Positions 60,400 through 64,000 of a stretch of 64,000 nucleotides of DNA are shown here, piece after piece. The translations under genes were made by a program, and so were the position numbers. The DNA is from Paenibacillus_E sp964253085 (GTDB taxonomy: Bacteria > Bacillota > Bacilli > Paenibacillales > NBRC-103111). Location of the stretch: contig NZ_CAXUQH020000001.1 in the NCBI RefSeq assembly GCF_964253085.1, positions 6,386,001-6,450,000 on the forward strand, written 5' to 3'. Within the stretch, counting starts at the first letter, position 1. Every line of letters starts with the position of its first letter. Below the pieces are notes generated by a model. The model was not told the DNA's origin and did no database searches. It saw only the letters and a program-made list of their open reading frames with translations.

Positions 60400-62235
60400 C
60401 TATCCAACATTTGGTTTATCACCCTGTTTAGACGATGCTGGCATCACCATGATCATTTTGGTACCCTGCTCAGCCACACTTTCAATCCTTAAGCCGTAGC
60501 TCTCCCCATAGACCATTTGAATACGGCGATGGACGTTCAGCACGCCAATGCCGCCCTTTTTGCCCGCTTCATCCGTTTCCGCATCAGCCAGCCGGTTGGC
60601 GCTCAATTTCTCTTGGAGCTGTGCTAATTTTGCCTCCGTCATCCCTGAACCATTATCCTCAACACTGATCCAGAAAATCCCGTCAACAATGCCTCCGTCA
60701 ATGCGAACGAAGTGATAATCTTCCAACCCATCTGGAAAGGCATGCTGGAACACATTTTCGACTAAAGGCTGGAGGGTCAAACGAACCATGACATGAAGCA
60801 GGTACTCCGGCTTTATTGCAACATCAATCTCGAATTCGCGTCCAATTCTATGCTTCAGAACAACAATATAATACAAAACATGCTTCAATTCGTTCGCTAC
60901 CGTTATTTCCTCAAGATTGGTTTGAACCGAGTATCGCAGCATGTAGGCCAAAGCCTTCACAATTTCCGATATCTCCTCTGATTCTTGGATCGTGGCATAG
61001 CAAACAATCGTCTCGAGTGTGTTGTACATAAAATGAGGATTGATCTGCAGCTGCAGAGATTGAAACTCCGCTTGCTGACGCTCCATCCGAATCTCAGAGT
61101 TGCTGATTTCAACCTGCACTACGCGGTCAACGGCTTCGGATAGCCGATTAACCATCAAATTGTAGCGCACCATGAGCTCAACGATCTCATCCTTGTGAGG
61201 GGGTAACGGAATCGTCGCCCAATTCCCTTTCTCCGTCTCTCTCATCCCATTTTTCAACACTTGAATCGGCTTCGTAATCGACTTGCCGAATCGGTATGCA
61301 AGTAAAATCGCCAGCACCAATGTAAATAAACCGACAATTAAGGTTGTCGAGCGAATGTTAGTCAATGGTTTACGCAGTTCATGCAGCGGCATAGATACGA
61401 CAAGCTGCCAATCCGAATAATCGGACCTCCGACTCACATACATCCGTTCATCCCCCTCACTGCTGTCGATGAAGGAAGAAGTGCCTGCCTTTTCCATCTT
61501 CTCTACAAACTCATTTGGGACATCGGACCCTACTTTCTCCCCATCTGGATGATAGATGTATCGGCCTTTATTATCAATGATAAATAGGTACCCATATTTG
61601 CCTAAATCAATCCCTTTCCATAGGGCGGACAGATCAGCTGATCGCATCTCGATGGCGAGGATGCCACTCAATTCAGGTGAGGTGAATCCTCGAAAACGGC
61701 GAACTAACGTAAGCATTTGATTATTTTGACCTTCAATGATTGTATGGTTCAAAATACTTAATTTGCCATCAGCCGCTGTATTGGCAAGAAAATATTCGCG
61801 CTGCTTCCGCTTATCCTCCAAATTGAAAGATTGCTCGTTCACACCATTATAGTAATAAACCGCATTCAGCTTATCACTGAGCAAATAGACAGAAGCCAAC
61901 TTCGGATTACGAATAAATAACGGATCGACACTTAGTTCGAGAATCGTTTTCCGAGCAATATAATAGTCATATTCCTCTCGATCGGCCTTCAAGTCAATAA
62001 ACTCCATGACCTGTCTGTTCGTCAAAAGCGATACAATGGAGCGTTCATAATCTTTCAAATACAGATCGGTATGATGAACCGCATTTCCGACGATCTGGTT
62101 CATTTGATTCTCAACCATTTCCGTTAATTCACCGGAAGAAGTCATGTAGGAGAAAATACCAACACTGCTAAGTGAAAGAATGATAACGATCAAAAAATAA
62201 ACAAATATCTTCTTCGTTAACCCTCTAATTTTCAT
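60400..62235 (-). CDS. Sensor histidine kinase, YesM/LytS-type
   Basis: 611 residues. First transmembrane helix KIFVYFLIVIILSLSSVGIF, an extracytoplasmic dCache-like sensor (about 35-285), second helix STTLIVGLFTLVLAILLAYR, a HAMP domain, then the His_kinase domain with QLQINPHFMYNTLETIVCYA (phospho-His) and an ATPase domain with LQPLVENVFQHAFPDGLEDY. Such kinases sense extracellular carbohydrates or binding proteins. It overlaps its YesN-type regulator by 4 bases and precedes the GH95 gene. Confidence 0.95.
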   Translation of the reverse strand: MKIRGLTKKIFVYFLIVIILSLSSVGIFSYMTSSGELTEMVENQMNQIVGNAVHHTDLYLKDYERSIVSLLTNRQVMEFIDLKADREEYDYYIARKTILELSVDPLFIRNPKLASVYLLSDKLNAVYYYNGVNEQSFNLEDKRKQREYFLANTAADGKLSILNHTIIEGQNNQMLTLVRRFRGFTSPELSGILAIEMRSADLSALWKGIDLGKYGYLFIIDNKGRYIYHPDGEKVGSDVPNEFVEKMEKAGTSSFIDSSEGDERMYVSRRSDYSDWQLVVSMPLHELRKPLTNIRSTTLIVGLFTLVLAILLAYRFGKSITKPIQVLKNGMRETEKGNWATIPLPPHKDEIVELMVRYNLMVNRLSEAVDRVVQVEISNSEIRMERQQAEFQSLQLQINPHFMYNTLETIVCYATIQESEEISEIVKALAYMLRYSVQTNLEEITVANELKHVLYYIVVLKHRIGREFEIDVAIKPEYLLHVMVRLTLQPLVENVFQHAFPDGLEDYHFVRIDGGIVDGIFWISVEDNGSGMTEAKLAQLQEKLSANRLADAETDEAGKKGGIGVLNVHRRIQMVYGESYGLRIESVAEQGTKMIMVMPASSKQGDKPNVG

Positions 62236-63251
62236 TTGATACCAAGTCCTGCACGATATTCAGAAGGCGATACGCCTACAATTTTTTTAAAGGTTTTCGT
62301 AAAATGCGGGTAATCGTCGTACCCGACATCTGCAGCTACATCCACGATTCGAACATAAGGAATGGCCAACATTTCCTTCGCCTTCATCATTCTTTTGTTA
62401 ATCCGATACTGAACAAAGGTCTCATGCGTGACTTTTTTAAAAAGCGAGCTGAAGTACGTCGGTGTCAATCCGACCATGGCAGCAACTTGATCTAACGAAA
62501 TGTCTTCCGATAATCTGCTGTCAATATAACTTTTGGCCTCTTCCATCGGATCTTTGAAGCTTCCGGTTCGAACAGCTTGCAGTCCCTTGGCCATTTGAAT
62601 CAAACCTCTATTAAACATGTCTAAGGCTTCCTTCACACTATCTGCCTTCCTATAGGCTTGCGTGATAGACGGTGAGTAGTTGCGGGCTTGGAAGCGCTTG
62701 ACTAACAGGGCATGGCAATCATCCAATAGTTCTTTAAGTCCAGCCAGCGATACATTCACTGAGAGACAATAGTCTCGCCAACGATCGATTAAGCTGCCAA
62801 GCTCCTCCATTTGCAAAGCCCATATTTGCTGCTCCATTTGATCGATCCACTCAATGTAACGGGAGGGCGGCATGTAGCCGCGTGAAGACTCTTTAATTAA
62901 CTGATTCAGCATGTCATGTACATCTGCTGTCGTGACTGGTTTCAACATATAATGACGAACACCATAATTCACACTTTTTTGCGCATATTCAAAATCACTG
63001 TATCCGGATATTACGACCGTTTTGATTTGCGGGAATTCCTCATGAATGATTCTGCAGAGCTCTAATCCGTCCATTTTCGGCATACGAACGTCTACCAGCA
63101 CAAGATCAGGCTCGCAGGCACGAATTCGTTCTAACGCATCCAGGCCATTCTCAGCCGTCTGAATGCGTGAGAAAGCAGGTTGGTACATTTCCGCCATCTT
63201 TACGATCCCTCTGCGTATGACAGGTTCATCGTCGACAATTAATACATGCAT
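62232..63251 (-). CDS. Response regulator with AraC-type output, YesN-type
   Basis: About 339 residues from the ATG at 63251 (MHVLIVDDEPVIRRG), behind AAGGAGGACT; an in-frame start 13 codons earlier (63290) overlaps this site. The receiver domain has VDDEP and LVDVRMPKMDG with the phospho-Asp. The C-terminal AraC domain has two helix-turn-helix motifs (LDQVAAMVGLTPTYFSSLFK and VDVAADVGYDDYPHFTKTFK). It likely activates the glycosidase operon in response to the YesM partner. Confidence 0.95.
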   Translation of the reverse strand: MHVLIVDDEPVIRRGIVKMAEMYQPAFSRIQTAENGLDALERIRACEPDLVLVDVRMPKMDGLELCRIIHEEFPQIKTVVISGYSDFEYAQKSVNYGVRHYMLKPVTTADVHDMLNQLIKESSRGYMPPSRYIEWIDQMEQQIWALQMEELGSLIDRWRDYCLSVNVSLAGLKELLDDCHALLVKRFQARNYSPSITQAYRKADSVKEALDMFNRGLIQMAKGLQAVRTGSFKDPMEEAKSYIDSRLSEDISLDQVAAMVGLTPTYFSSLFKKVTHETFVQYRINKRMMKAKEMLAIPYVRIVDVAADVGYDDYPHFTKTFKKIVGVSPSEYRAGLGIK

Positions 63252-63330
63252 GTCCAGTCCTCCTTGCCATGTCTCAGAATCAATATCCAATTATGATAAC
63301 TCACCGTGATAGGTTCTTCAACGGAAGGAA

Positions 63331-64000
63331 CTACAAACGCGTTTGTGCGAAGCACCATGTGACAGCACTGTAGGCTTGCGGCTTATCAGCCGGTCCAGTA
63401 AGCTGCCCCACATAGGAGCCATCTATTTGTTGGGTGACAGATGCTCTCCACAAGCCGCATTTACCCGCTTCATAGTCAAAAGTTTCCCCGTCATCGTCAT
63501 ACAAATTCCCTTCACCTGCTGCATCACCGAAATGAACAATCTCAAGCGGGACTTGTGTACCCATGCGTGGGACATACGATAACGCAGGCATCATCGGAAT
63601 GACAGCTCCGTTCCTAACAAATACGGGAATGCGTTCCAAACCGCAATGAATCCGAATGATGCATCCACCTTCGTATCGTTCCCCAGTCTCTAATCCATAC
63701 CAGATTCCCGGGGGGAGTAGGACTTCTCGCTCAGATTCGCCTTCGACAAGAGGGGCTACTAACAGGGCATCGCCGACCATGTATTGGTCATCCCATTCTC
63801 TCACCTTTTTCTTGCCATATGCGCCATCTGTCGTGTTCAAGGTTTGTTCAGCCAATTCGTTTGCCCTTGCCTCGGCTGCAGCGATTTCTGCTGGGGACAT
63901 TACGAATGGCATGGCACGGAAAGGAGGAATTCCTATCTCTCGGTAAGCTGCGAAAGCCGTATACAAATAAGGTAGCAGTCTCATCCGCAACTTGATATAA
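63331..64000 (-). CDS. Glycoside hydrolase family 31 enzyme, C-terminal part (partial)
   Basis: The last ~223 residues of a GH31 protein; the frame stays open to the window edge, with YIKLRMRLLPYLYTAFAAYR at the broken end, matching the family's YIRLRYRLLPYLY. Also visible are GDALLVAPLVEGESEREVLL, PPGIWYGLETG and FVRNGAVIPMMPALSY, typical of the domain after the barrel. The catalytic Asp residues lie outside the window. GH31 includes alpha-glucosidases and alpha-xylosidases; with the GH95 fucosidase in the same operon, alpha-xylosidase is attractive but unproven. Confidence 0.9.
   Translation of the reverse strand, partial: YIKLRMRLLPYLYTAFAAYREIGIPPFRAMPFVMSPAEIAAAEARANELAEQTLNTTDGAYGKKKVREWDDQYMVGDALLVAPLVEGESEREVLLPPGIWYGLETGERYEGGCIIRIHCGLERIPVFVRNGAVIPMMPALSYVPRMGTQVPLEIVHFGDAAGEGNLYDDDGETFDYEAGKCGLWRASVTQQIDGSYVGQLTGPADKPQAYSAVTWCFAQTRL

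Overview
The window looks like a chromosomal segment of a Paenibacillus-like, spore-forming Gram-positive bacterium. The supporting evidence is the strong AGGAGG-type ribosome sites, an S-layer homology (SLH) protein, a PrkA kinase, YesM/YesN two-component pairs, copper-amine-oxidase-N-like surface proteins, BY-kinase/PHP-phosphatase capsule regulation, BirA and Fur-family boxes, and candidate Spo0A boxes. Almost every real gene is on the minus strand; the exceptions are a LacI regulator, a Nudix-like gene, a 40-residue ORF and several dead genes.

Layout. 1-180: 5' end of bioA behind a perfect BirA operator. 325-5940: a large glycoside hydrolase divergent from a LacI regulator, then remnants of a GDSL esterase and of a second LacI gene around a Nudix-like gene. 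6006-8254: a thioredoxin-reductase-like / glutaredoxin / peroxiredoxin operon behind two Fur/PerR-type boxes. 8406-15544: a previously unlisted 55-residue double-glycine peptide gene, an intercistronic terminator, a parvulin, a C39-peptidase ABC exporter with two cyclic-nucleotide-binding domains, a 7TM sensor kinase and a BTAD response regulator. I read this as a self-contained peptide maturation/export/sensing system. 15997-18805: low-complexity and membrane-anchored surface proteins.

19022-28450: a gene for a roughly 2650-residue secreted multidomain surface protein (RCC1-like, FIVAR-like, Ig-like, cadherin-like and dockerin-like parts). It is bracketed by two nearly identical transcription units, each a cyclic-di-GMP-I riboswitch, a 42-residue ORF and a terminator. 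29137-31640: a graveyard of three decayed transposases.

31685-54907: an AT-rich exopolysaccharide locus. In transcription order it holds PHP phosphatase, SLH protein, Wzz-like modulator, BY-kinase, GalU, a dead IS4 transposase, priming sugar transferase, GDP-fucose synthesis (fcl, gmd, and manC further down), flippase, five glycosyltransferases, two acyltransferases, polymerase and galE. A cluster of Spo0A-like boxes lies ahead of it.

55361-57922: two small membrane proteins and prkA. 58100-64000: an operon of GH31 glycosidase, YesN-type regulator, YesM-type kinase and GH95 alpha-L-fucosidase, a combination suited to fucosylated xyloglucan-like glycans. The same genome therefore makes GDP-fucose for export and appears able to strip fucose from external glycans.
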